NCBI GenBank assembly: GCA_037953745.1 | Contig: JBAKBP010007449.1 | Span: forward strand, 35,828 to 99,827 | Direction: 5' to 3' | DNA length: 64,000 nucleotides | Origin: Lithodes maja | Lineage: Eukaryota > Arthropoda > Malacostraca > Decapoda > Lithodidae | Shown here: positions 45,967-55,319 of the stretch, piece after piece | Numbering within the stretch: position 1 is the stretch's first letter | Layout: each line of letters begins with the position of its first letter | Program-made: the position numbers and the translations under genes | The notes under the pieces: model-generated | Seen by the model: the letters and a program-made list of their open reading frames with translations, nothing else | Databases searched by the model: none | What the model was told of the DNA's origin: nothing

Positions 45967-46205
45967 GCTCGGTAGTGTAGTGGAGAACGTGTCGGCCTCC
46001 CACCCGACAGACCCTAGCTCGATCCCACGTTCAGGCATGACGGGTTTTCAAATACTCTGGTAGCTGCTGCCATTACCCTTGAGCAAGGAAATGGGAAATT
46101 GTATATGGGAATCTTTGTTTTATTGAATCTCGGAGCGAGCTTCAATGAGAATTACGCTTAATTAGAAACATGACAATTATGTATGTATGTATGTATATAC
46201 TCTGG
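45967..46205 (+). mobile_element. tRNA-Gly-like SINE
   Basis: The head resembles a glycine tRNA: box A TAGTGTAGTGG (45,973-45,983), an anticodon-arm-like GGCCTCCCACCCG (CCC anticodon position), and box B AGCTCGATCCC (46,016-46,026). An unrelated body (GAGCAAGGAAATGGGAAATT, TGAATCTCGGAGCGAGCTTC) and a short (TATG)n tail near 46,183-46,198 follow. The A/B boxes, body and simple-sequence tail define a SINE. It starts 8 bp after the CR1-like 3' end, and CR1-group enzymes can mobilise SINEs, but no shared 3' end was seen. Confidence 0.7.
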
Positions 46206-46230
46206 CACTTACCCAATTTTTGTTCTTTAA

Positions 46231-46534
46231 CTCCTTGCGACATATATGACGCGATCGCATCATATGAATAAGTCCACCAAAAACTCATATGACGCGATCG
46301 CGTCATATGGACTTATCTCTATACCTCTCCAATAAGTTTATGACACGATTTTGCGTCATATGAGCTCAGTAAGTCCGATAAGTTACCATACGATAAAACC
46401 GTTGGTGGCAACATCAGCGTCCTGCGATAATTCTAACGGCCGCAGTGTTGTTGTGAGTGTAGTGCGAGGCAGTGGCAATGATCCTGGGGCTCCCGCCTCC
46501 TCGGACTTACTGGAACATAATATGGCTGAAGGAG
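46231..46534. mobile_element. TTAA MITE, CTCCTTGCGACATAT family, single copy
   Basis: 304 bp flanked by TTAA (46,227-46,230; 46,535-46,538). Ends: CTCCTTGCGACATAT on the left and, reversed, CTCCTTCAGCCATAT on the right. The interior has a cluster of long palindromes built on CATATGACGCGA and its complement (for example 46,287-46,310). Copies two and three form a doublet at 53,050-53,653. No coding capacity; the ORFs here recur with each MITE. Confidence 0.85.
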
Positions 46535-46538
46535 TTAA

Positions 46539-46825
46539 TAGGGGTGGCCAACTCGAGAGAGAGCCCGAAAAGGGACATTACAACACATCAGAAGAAAAAA
46601 AAAAATCAAAATTACACACATTTTTATAATTATATTGATAATAATTACGTCAATACAAAACCGTTTTAAAATGTATCTATGCTTCCAGGAACTTCTAGAA
46701 GAGCTAGAAGAATAGCGAGGACAGAGAGACCACCGAACGGGACTTTTGACAAACCACAGGAACTCACGGAGAAACCTGGATAACAACCTCTAAGGAAGCA
46801 GTAATAATTTCATTAGAAAATGTAG

Positions 46826-46865
<40 letters not shown>

Positions 46866-47524
46866 GTAAATGGTACTCGGAATGTATTGCCATCTTATAT
46901 GTATCATTGGTTGTTTATAAGCGTCCGTAGTGATTCTTTTATTATTGATAAGTATACTGTATATTCACTAATATACTTTGGTTTATTTATATATGAATTT
47001 GCTAGAAAACATCATTATCTGATTTGAATTAAAGTAGATTCTATTTGATTTATCTAATCTCATAGTACCCTAATTACATCAGATTATTAAAGGCTACTAG
47101 GACATATGTCTTTGGTTATTGAAATCATTTTAAGAACTATGCCCATTGGGATGCTGTATATTATGTATTCATGGCAATATGGTATGTACTGTATGTGTAT
47201 TAATATCGTATTCATGCATTGTGTATATAATTGTTTTCGTAATTGGTATACCTATTATAACAATAAATCTTATAAATATTCTGAAAACTATAATGACATA
47301 AATTATAATTTGATGCATACCTATTCTTGTTTTGTTTTATCCTTGAGCTGACTTTGGTTTTATGAAGGGAGGTCATACGTTACTCTCAATCATGATGGTG
47401 ACTTGCCCTTTAACTGTATATAATTATAATCTTGGGTGGTCTGTTTAACACCACCTACAGTATATCGTATAATTAGCTTGGTTATTTGGAAATGTTTGGT
47501 GTGTTTTCTCCCGGCCAACGATAG
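46539..47524. other. Low-repeat region with T33 run; no firm gene
   Basis: Contains a 33-T run (46,830-46,862). After an acceptor-like TATGCTTCCAG, 46,689-46,784 is open with two leading bases (RRIARTERPPNGTFDKPQ, then TAA), too short to call. The rest is AT-rich. Confidence 0.4.
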
Positions 47525-47745
47525 CGACCCTACAATTTCTGAAAAACTGGCTTCTGACCGGAACATTATTGTAATAGGTCGCCTCCCTGATTTGTATATA
47601 AATTGGGCCACTAAGATAAAGGATCTCGTAGGAAAATATTCCTTAATTAATTACCCGGGATACAAATCAAAGACACGCCTATCCAATATATTTATACCGA
47701 TCGATACAGTATATTTTGTTGTTCGGCCAGCTTACAGGATTAACG
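47525..47745 (+). CDS. Candidate host exon 4 (unknown protein)
   Basis: Part of a 111-codon open stretch. The likely exon runs from an acceptor (TTTTCTCCCGGCCAACGATAG) to a donor (AACG then GTGTGT) and encodes PTISEKLASDRNIIVIGRLP, DLYINWATKIKDLVGKYSL and PIDTVYFVVRPAYRING. Amphipathic beta-strand-like segments, no stops and non-repetitive sequence suggest real coding DNA. It starts with one codon base, matching the end phase of candidate exon 3, so the two may belong to one plus-strand gene with a 3.8-kb intron filled with transposons. No family recognised. Confidence 0.4.
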
Positions 47746-47794
47746 GTGTGTATATATATAGATTTATATAGATATATAAAGGCTGTTCAATTAT

Positions 47795-48526
47795 TGACGC
47801 GATGGGACTATGTTATTAGAAAACTGTTATTTAACAATTAACAATGATAAATTAAACAAACATTCTATTAAAACGGTTTATTGAATAAAAGACACAAATT
47901 GATGAAAATGAATCGGAGAATACGTTCACACACCACTCGCTCCTTCTATCCAAATGTTTAACTAACTTAATTAACCCCTCTAATTTAATTAACTAGAGCC
48001 TTGACTGAGCCACACTCAGTCAAACTCACTCCTAAAATTACCCGTCACTAATCTGATACCACTAGCCTAACGGAGTCCTATATACCAGGCAAAACAATTA
48101 ACCCTCCCTTGAATTTACCCTTATCGCATTAATGACCGCGTCTAGCACATCAGATTACTTATATAATAACACTATATACTAACCTTTACACATGGTCGAA
48201 GGAGGGTGCCGCATCACCCTGGTCGCCACTCCACACTCACAAGCACTTCACTCGCTGGCACCAACTGGGGGACTAAGGACTGCGTTCCTCTCTCCTGCTT
48301 TATTTATACCCTCGGTTTGGAACAAGCGTATGCTTGGAGAATTGGCGGGAAAAGGAAAGAACATCTAGGACCTTCTCGAACCTTCTCGAAGGTCCGAGAA
48401 CCTTCTTGACCAAAGTTACTGACCGCACGTCCCCACCCCCTCTTCTCTCTCTCTGTACTCTCCCCGCACCCCCCTCGACTCTCTAATATGTCTAGCTATA
48501 TATATCTCAGGCACGATCCCGTGACA
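47795..48526 (-). mobile_element. Solo LTR with 5-bp target duplication
   Basis: A 732-bp unit, TGTCACGGGATCG...CGCGTCA on the minus strand, is flanked by ATTAT at 47,790-47,794 and 48,527-48,531. On the minus strand it has a TATA box (GGGTATAAATAAAGCAGG at about 48,290-48,307), and further on an AATAAA at about 47,877-47,882, which is LTR-like promoter and polyadenylation order. No internal domain is present, so it is probably a solo LTR left by LTR-LTR recombination. It is not the LTR of either Gmr1-like family here. Confidence 0.65.
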
Positions 48527-48619
48527 ATTATATTGCCAAAAATATTATAATTTTAAATTTTAATATACTTCTGATTGATTGTTCGTTACTTGCTACTGGA
48601 CTGGTCATCCTAAGGTCTC

Positions 48620-48645
48620 GTGGTTCAAATCCCGATGTGTCAATG
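48620..48645 (+). other. Isolated B-box-like tRNA remnant
   Basis: GTGGTTCAAATCCCGATG contains GGTTCAAATCC, an exact B-box match, but no A box at tRNA spacing is seen. Possibly the end of a decayed tRNA-derived SINE just before the minisatellite. Confidence 0.3.
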
Positions 48646-48699
48646 GAAAATATTGAGATGGCATCTGTACTATACTTAGTTTCAGTGCGTCACCACATA

Positions 48700-49271
48700 G
48701 ACCACAGACCCAATAAAAGTTCACTCGTTGTCCACAGACCCCATAAAGGCATACTCGTTGTCCACAGACCCCATAAGAGTACACTCATTGTCCACAGACC
48801 CCATAAAAGTACACTCGTTGTCCACAGACCCCATAAAAGTACACTCGTCCACAGACCCCATAAAAGTACACTCGTCCACAGACCCCATAAAAGTACACTC
48901 GTTGTCCACAGACCCCATAAAAGTACACTCATCCACAGACCCCATAAAAGTACACTCGTCCACAGACCCCATAAAAGTACACTCGTCCACAGACCCCATA
49001 AAAGTACACTCGTTGTCCACAGACCCCATAAAAGTACACTCGTCCACAGACCCCATAAAAGTACACTCGTCCACAGACCCCATAAAAGTACACTCGTCCA
49101 CAGACCCCATAAAAGTACACTCGTTGTCCACAGACCCCATAAAAGTACACTCGTCCACAGACCCCATAAAAGTACACTCGTCCACAGACCCCATAAAAGT
49201 ACATTCGTCCACAGACCCCATAAAAGTACACTCGTTGTCCACAGACCCCATAAAAGTACACTCGTTGTATC
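48700..49271. repeat. 27/30-bp minisatellite with 111-bp higher-order repeat
   Basis: Twenty units of CCACAGACCCCATAAAAGTA plus CACTCGT, either 27 bp or 30 bp long (extra TTG). From about 48,922 the lengths follow 27-27-27-30 three times, a 111-bp higher-order unit. The first units are more diverged (AATAAAAGTTCACTC, AAAGGCATACTC). Because both lengths are multiples of three and lack stops, several frames on both strands stay open, giving overlapping repeat ORFs that I do not regard as genes. Confidence 0.93.
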
Positions 49272-49817
49272 CAATAAAATATAATTGTATGAATATTCTC
49301 TTATTACCATAACGAGCCTGTTACTTTAATATAATCGGCATTCGGCTTAATATTTGTCTACCGAAAAATATATAAATTTAGCTTGATGGGGGTATGGGCG
49401 GGTATTTTTTGTTATTTATTTTGTCCATTTTGTGTGGGGTTTTTTCTTCTATTTTGTGTGAGTTTTTTTTTAGGAAGTTTGGGAAGGACTTATATTAGCC
49501 TATGGGACAAACTAATACGCATTGCTCAAAAATGACAGAAACAAGCAAAATCTCCATGTTTTCCATGTATATTTTCATAAACTGTAAAATTCAAAGTTAA
49601 ATTCAAATACATATATTATTTGGATGACGCAGAATGTCAAATGCCTGATCTGGATTAGTAAGGGTAAATTAATTGAACTTGATCAGAAATATATATTCAC
49701 TTGAAATCGTATTTAGTTTGTGTTATCAATTTCTCTGTTCGATTATAAATTGCATTCAGGAAAACGAATCTCTCTCTCTCTCCTGATCTATGTAATTTTG
49801 TATTTGTGTTGATCTCT
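49272..49817. repeat. Fragment of an unclassified repeat in otherwise unannotated DNA
   Basis: About 49,330-49,420 (ATCGGCATTCGGC, then CTACCGAAAAATATATAAAT) resembles the repeat at 62,730-62,815 (ATCGGCCTTCGGC, then CTATCGAAAAATGTACAAAT) in the same orientation. The rest of the interval shows no genes. Confidence 0.5.
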
Positions 49818-49967
49818 CCTCTTATGACTTAAATTGCTTCAAACTCTGTGTGTCCAGGCATTTTGGCTCGAACGTCTCTTGATTTTGGCCCTGTCACTCT
49901 TTCAAGTATGGGAGAGGCACTCGCTACAGGCAGTTCTGTCTTTTGTCTCCCTCACTCAGAAAAAAAT
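49818..49967 (+). mobile_element. Jockey-like 3' end, plus-strand fragment
   Basis: About 150 bp (CTTATGACTTAAATTGCTTC ... TCTCCCTCACTCAGAAAAAAA) is the same 3' end, with a short A tail, as that of the minus-strand element at 50,036-50,175, in the opposite orientation. The two are tail to tail across an (AT)n tract. Confidence 0.85.
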
Positions 49968-49979
49968 ATATATATAGGC

Positions 49980-50020
<41 letters not shown>

Positions 50021-50035
<15 letters not shown>

Positions 50036-52962
50036 CTATGTGATTGAGGGAGGCAAAAGGCATAACTGCCTATAGCGAGTGCCTCCCCCATAGTTGAAAG
50101 AGTGACAGGGCCAAAATCAAGGGACGTTTGAGCCAAAATGCCTGGACACACGGAGTTTGAAGCAATTTAAGTCATAGGAAGAGGGAAAGACTGATTCTGG
50201 GAGAGAGTTCCAGAGCTCAGATGTTGAGTAGAAGAAAGTTTGAGAGTAACGTTTCACTCTTGGGTTGGAGAGTTGCACAGAGTAGGGGTGGGATTGAGTT
50301 GCAAGACGGGTACCACGTGCCCTACGTAAAGGAGGTGGTATGCACTGGGATAGCTCTGAGGAACACTGATTATTATAGTAGCGATAGAATAGCGAGAGAG
50401 ATGCAACATTGCGGCGGAGAGAGAGAGATTGCAGAGAGTTGGTGAGTGGACGGGAGTTAATGATACGAAAGGCCTTCCTTTCAACTTTGTCTAGGAGAGC
50501 GGTGTGAGAGGAACCTCCCCACACATGTGAACAATACTCAATACAAGGGCGCACTATGCCCCTGTACAGAGCAAGAAGCTGTGCAGGGGAAAAGAACCCC
50601 CTAAGGCGATTGAGCACACCCAGCTTCTGGGAGGCTGCCTTAGCAAGACTGGTAATATGGTCCTTCCAAATGAGAGCAGAAGAAAAAGAGACACCAAGAA
50701 TATTGAGAGAAGATGAAGGGTTGATTTTTGTATTGTTGAAGAATAAGGGATAGTCCGCTGGGAGATCCTGACGGGTAGATAGATGGAGAAATTGGGTTTT
50801 GGAAGCATTAAAGTTAACAAGGTTTTCTCTGCCCCAATTGGAAATAGTATTTAGATCAGAATTTAAGAGTTCTATGGCTTCATTACGTTTGTCGTTGAGG
50901 GATTGCTGGCTGGGGCGTTCTGAAAAACTAATAGAGTAGTGTAAGGTTGAGTCGTCTGCGTATGAATGGATGGGAATTAAGGTACAGTTAAGGAGATCAT
51001 TTATAAAAATTAGAAAGAGAATAGGAGATAGGACAGAGCCCTGAGGAACACCGGAGTTTATAGGGTGAGGAAGTGAACAATGGCCGTCCACAACCGCAGC
51101 TATGGAACGGCCGGAAAGGAAATTAGAGACAAAGGCACAGATGGAGGGATAGAAACCGAAGGAGGGTAGTTTAGAAATTAAAGATTTATGCCAGACTCTA
51201 TCGAAGGCTTTCGATATGTCTAGTGCAATAGAAAAAGTCTCACCGAAGTCCCGAAAGGAGGATGACCAAGAGTTAGTAAGATATGAAAGAAGATCACCAG
51301 TAGAGCGACCCTTAAGGAAGCCATACTGGCGATCTGAGAGCAGATTATGAGAAGAGAAATGCTTAAGAAATTTGGAAGCAAGAATAGTTTCAAAAACTTT
51401 AGAAAGACAAGAGATAAGAGCAATTGGACGATAGTTGGAGGGTTGAGAGCGGTCACCCTTCTTTGGGACAGGTTGAATGTGAGCAAACTTCCAGCATGAA
51501 GGGAAGACGTTAGAGGATAGACAGAGACGAAAGAGTTTGCCTAGGCAGGGAGTCAGCACGGAAGCACAGTTTTTGAGAACAACAGGAGGAACACCGTCCG
51601 GACCGTACGCCTTATTAGTGTTAAGCCCAGAGAGGGTAGAAAGTACATCTTTAGAAGAGATTAGGATATTAGGCATAAGTAAGAGAGAGGAGGGCGGAGA
51701 GGGAGGAATAGCACCGGAATCATCCAAGGTGGAGTTTCTAGCAAAAGTTTGAGCGAAGAGTTTAGCTTTGTCAGAGGAAGAAGTGATGGTTGTGCCATCA
51801 GAGTGGGAAAGGGGAGGGAAAGACGAGGAAGAGAAATTGTTGGAGAGGTTTTTGGCTAGATGCCAGAAAGCTTGGGAAGAGCTAGAGTTGGATAGTTCAG
51901 TGCATTTATTATTGATGAAAGAGTGTTTGGCAAGTCGAAGAACAGATTTGGCTTGATTCCGGGCAGAAACATATGAAGAATGAGAGTCTTGAGTTTTAAG
52001 GCGTCGGTACCGTTTGAATGCTTCCTCCTTATTGCGGACAGCAGTAGAACAGGCGTGAGTAAACCAAGATTTTTTAGCATTAGTCTGAGAGAAAGAGAAT
52101 GGAATGTATGCTTCCATGCCCGATAGGATTACCTCGGTAATGCGTTCAGCACTCTCCGAGGGTCCCCGGCCATGGAAGCAGAAATCAGTCCATGGGAAAT
52201 CAAAGAAGTACTGCCGAAGAGCCTCCCAGTCGGCAGCGCCAAAGTGCCACAAGCGCCGCCGGCTAGGAGGATCGGGTGGCTGTACTGGAGAGATAGGACA
52301 GGTGACAGAGATAAGTTTATGGTCGGAGGAGCCCAAAGGAGAGAAAAGATCGACAGTATAAGAAGAAGGGTTAGAAGTTAGAAACAGGTCAAGAATGTTG
52401 GGCCGATCTCCGATGCGATCCGGGATACGGGTGGGTTGCTGAACTAACTGCTCTAGGTCATTTAGGATAGAAAAGACGTAGGCTTGTTCACCAGGTGGAT
52501 CAGTAGTGAGAGAGGAGAGCCATTGGCGGTGGTGAACGTTGAAATCTCCTAAGATGGAGATTTCTGAGAAAGGAGAAATGGATAGAATGTGTTCCACTGT
52601 AGAGTTTAGATAGTCAAAGAATTTAGGAAAGTTGGTAGAGTTAGGGGAAAGATAGACAGCACAGAAATATTTAGTAAGAGAATGACAGGAAAGTTTGAGC
52701 CATAAAGTTGAGAATTCAGAGGAGTCGAAATCGGGAACACGAGAGCAAGTGAGTTTGTTGTGCACATATGCACAACATCCGCCATTGGCTTTGAAACTAG
52801 GATAGAGAAAGTAGGAGGATACAGAGAAGGGGTTGCTGGATGTTGCTACAGACACCTGGGTTTCGGTGAGGAAGAGAAGATCAGGTTTGTAGGAGGAGAG
52901 ATGGTGCTCAACAGAGTGAAAGTTAGAGGAAAGTCCGCGAATGTTGCAGAAATTAATAGAAA
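50021..52962 (-). mobile_element. Jockey-like non-LTR retrotransposon, nearly complete ORF2
   Basis: The minus-strand element has a poly(A) tail (plus T15 at 50,021-50,035), about 80 bp of 3' UTR and a long ORF2. It is 5'-truncated in the endonuclease at an (AT)n tract (52,963-52,983), to which the next LTR element is attached. Confidence 0.9.
50117..52962 (-). CDS. Jockey-like ORF2: endonuclease (partial) and reverse transcriptase
   Basis: An uninterrupted frame of about 948 codons; the first ATG-type start (52,855) lies inside the endonuclease, and the same frame is open to 52,962 with NIRGLSSNFHSVEHHL and LLFLTETQ, the start of an AP endonuclease. Next come ISILGDFNVHH (metal-binding Asp/Asn) and LGSSDHKLI (catalytic SDH). 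RT motifs: PVPKKGDRSQPSNYRPI, DISKAFDRVWH, GVPQGSVLSPILFLIFIND and the catalytic YADD. The C-terminal block (RRNVASLSLFYRYY, SELWNSLPESVF) has no recognised zinc knuckle. No internal stop or frameshift makes it the best-preserved non-LTR protein in the window, but the truncated 5' end removes the promoter and ORF1. Confidence 0.9.
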
Positions 52963-52983
52963 TATATATATATATATATATGT
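52963..52983. repeat. (AT)n tract
   Basis: ATATATAT... between the truncated Jockey-like element and the LTR at 52,984. A matching (AT)n lies on the far side of the LTR element (61,075 on), so the LTR element probably inserted in a microsatellite. Confidence 0.8.
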
Positions 52984-55161
52984 TGTTACGTATCTTGATC
53001 CTAAAGTGGTTAACTTGATGAATCTAGATAGCACAGAGATATATATTAACTCCCCCAGACATATGATGCGATCGCGTCATATGGAACTTATAACCAAAAA
53101 CTCATATGACGCGATCGTGTCATATGGACTTATCTCTTTGCCTCTCCAATAAGTTTATGACGTGATTTTGCGTCATACGAGCTCAGTAAGTCCGATAAGT
53201 TAGCTTACGATAAAACCGTTGGTGGCAACCTCAGCCTCCTCCGATAATTCTAACGGCCGCAGTGTTGTTGTGAGTGTAGTGCGAGGCAGTGGCAATGATC
53301 CTGGGGCTCCCGCCTCCTCGGACTTATTGGAACATAATATGTCTGAAGGAGTTAACTCCTTGCAACATATATGACTCGATCGCGTCATATGAATAAGTCC
53401 ACCAAAAACTCATATGACGCGATCGCGTCATATGGACTTATCTCTATGCCTCTCTAATAAGTTTATGACGCGATTTTGCGTCATATGAGCTCAGTAAGTC
53501 CGATAAGTTACCATACGATAAAACCGTTGGTGGCAACCTCAGCCTCCTGCGATAATTCTAACGGCCGCAGTGTTGTTGTGAGTGTAGTGCGAGGCAGTGG
53601 CAATGATCCTGGGGCCTCCTCGGACTTACTGGAACATAATATGGCTGAGGGAGTTTCAAGGTATCAGTCAGCTGAAGGCAAAACAAAAGTAAAATCTAAT
53701 AAAATTATTTCCTGTTGTTGCTTCCTTTCCTTTTGGATCTTAGGACTTAGTACCCTTTATTGACTGATACTCTTTAATTATGAAAAAATACTGAAACTAA
53801 TTAAAGTCATGTAGTATTTATAAAGAATTATTATTTAACCGAAGCTTAGTAGGCTATGGTTATGAACCGAAGAAGTTATATCTAAAGAAGGACTATTAAT
53901 TCTATAAAAAGTCTTGGAAGATAAATATTAAAGTAAGAATATTTCTGTCTCTTACCCTTTTTGAAATGAATAGATAGTTTTCTTATATGTCCTTTTATTT
54001 ATATTTAATGTAATTATTCTTGGTTCTTGTCTTACGTTAATAGTATTATATTATTATTATCATCAGGATTAATATCAAAGTCACATAAAAAGTTAGATAT
54101 ATATTTAATAATTAGTTAAATGTATTTCTTAACCACGTAACATTGAGGTTTGATTAGGAGTAAATTAAGTTACAGGATCGCTTCATAGATTCGATTCAGG
54201 TCTCGCTCAAATAATATGAAAAGCAAAAATAATATTTTGAAGCTAAAATAATTTTCTTCAGCTTAGGAAATCACTAGAAGTAATAATTATTAACACAGCC
54301 ATGTTAGTCTAAGGCGATATTACTAATATGAGACAATAGCATCACCGTACTAAGCACCGTTAAGCAATGTAAGCTTAATTAAAAGAAAATGAAAGAACTC
54401 GTAAGTATTAATATAAAACAATAGTATTACTTTCATCATAACCCAATTACTTAAAGAGTTGCTTTAGTCCACAAGTTAGTCAACTAAAATAGTTAAGTAC
54501 ATAATAATAGCGTTAACGTTAATTCCCAATCAAATAGTTAAGTACATAAATAGAGGCGTTAACGTTAATTCCCAATCAAATAGTTAAGTACAATAATAGT
54601 AGCGTTAACGTTAATTCGCAATCAAATAGTTAAGCACATAATAGTAGCGTTAACGTTAATTCCCAATCACATATCTCACTAACCAACATAACGTAAGTGT
54701 TTACACCGAACACACTTAACACACACTTATATAAATCTGACTGACAGTCACAAACCCATTATAATACTTCACCCCGTCTTGCTCCAGCTGCAAGTTCACC
54801 TTCCCCAACTCCAAATGAGACTGATTTGAATGCCCACAACTCGGGTCTTATATACTGAACAATGATTGTGTAGGAACGAATCAAGAGGCGGGGGGTAGTG
54901 CCCGCTCCAATCACAGCTCCTCGAGTTGCGTGGTCCAATGGAGTCTCCTAGCGTCGATCATACGTCATAGCGTCGGGTCATCGAAGTAGGTTGCAGGGTC
55001 CCCTATGACGCACGCAAGTGAAGGCTTGTTTGCTGGTATGCGGTCGAGCTGGTTTCCCACTCGCAGGTTCGCTCGCTGGTCTGCTTCGCCGCTTGGGTAG
55101 TTTGACACTCCTTCAACTCTAATTCTAACTCTTAAATTAACATACAGGGCTCCGTATGTCA
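52984..55161 (-). repeat. 3' LTR of the second family, carrying a MITE doublet
   Basis: Matches 59,559-61,072 over its length once the 53,050-53,653 insertion is removed. It includes four copies of a 46-bp unit (ATAGTTAAGTACATAATA ... GCGTTAACGTTAATTCCCAA) at 54,489-54,670, against three in the other LTR. It contains no genes. Confidence 0.9.
53050..53653. mobile_element. Tandem doublet of the CTCCTT TTAA MITE inside the LTR
   Basis: Two copies (53,050-53,351 and 53,356-53,653) of the MITE found singly at 46,231-46,534 lie head to tail and share the central TTAA at 53,352-53,355. The left flank is TTAA at 53,046-53,049; the right flank reads TTTCAAGG where the sister LTR reads TTAAGG, that is, TTAA with two extra bases. 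The uninterrupted LTR at 59.6 kb shows the empty site. Confidence 0.87.
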
Positions 55162-55175
55162 GACCTCCCCCCTAG
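55162..55175 (-). other. Polypurine tract
   Basis: On the minus strand, CTAGGGGGGAGGTC directly precedes the LTR start TGACATACGG. Confidence 0.7.
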
Positions 55176-55319
55176 AAAAGAGTTTAAGGAGTATAGTACA
55201 TAATATTAAACATAATACATAAATAGATTCACCACCAGATTGGCAACAGCAAGATTATAATTAGGATATAATAAGGATATCACCCAAAGTAGGCAACGTC
55301 TCCAGGTACCACATCAGAA

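Noticed and set aside
48214..48232. Primer-binding site of a full LTR element at the TGGCGACC octamer
   Set aside because: The ATTAT duplication and TG...CA ends place the octamer inside a 732-bp unit; no LTR end precedes it and no second LTR follows.
48700..49271. CRISPR-like regular repeats
   Set aside because: Units are contiguous at 27/30 bp with no unique spacers, and the context is eukaryotic; it is a minisatellite.
48637..49312. Overlapping repeat-protein ORFs on both strands
   Set aside because: Unit lengths divisible by three without stops make all of them open; no evidence favours one frame.
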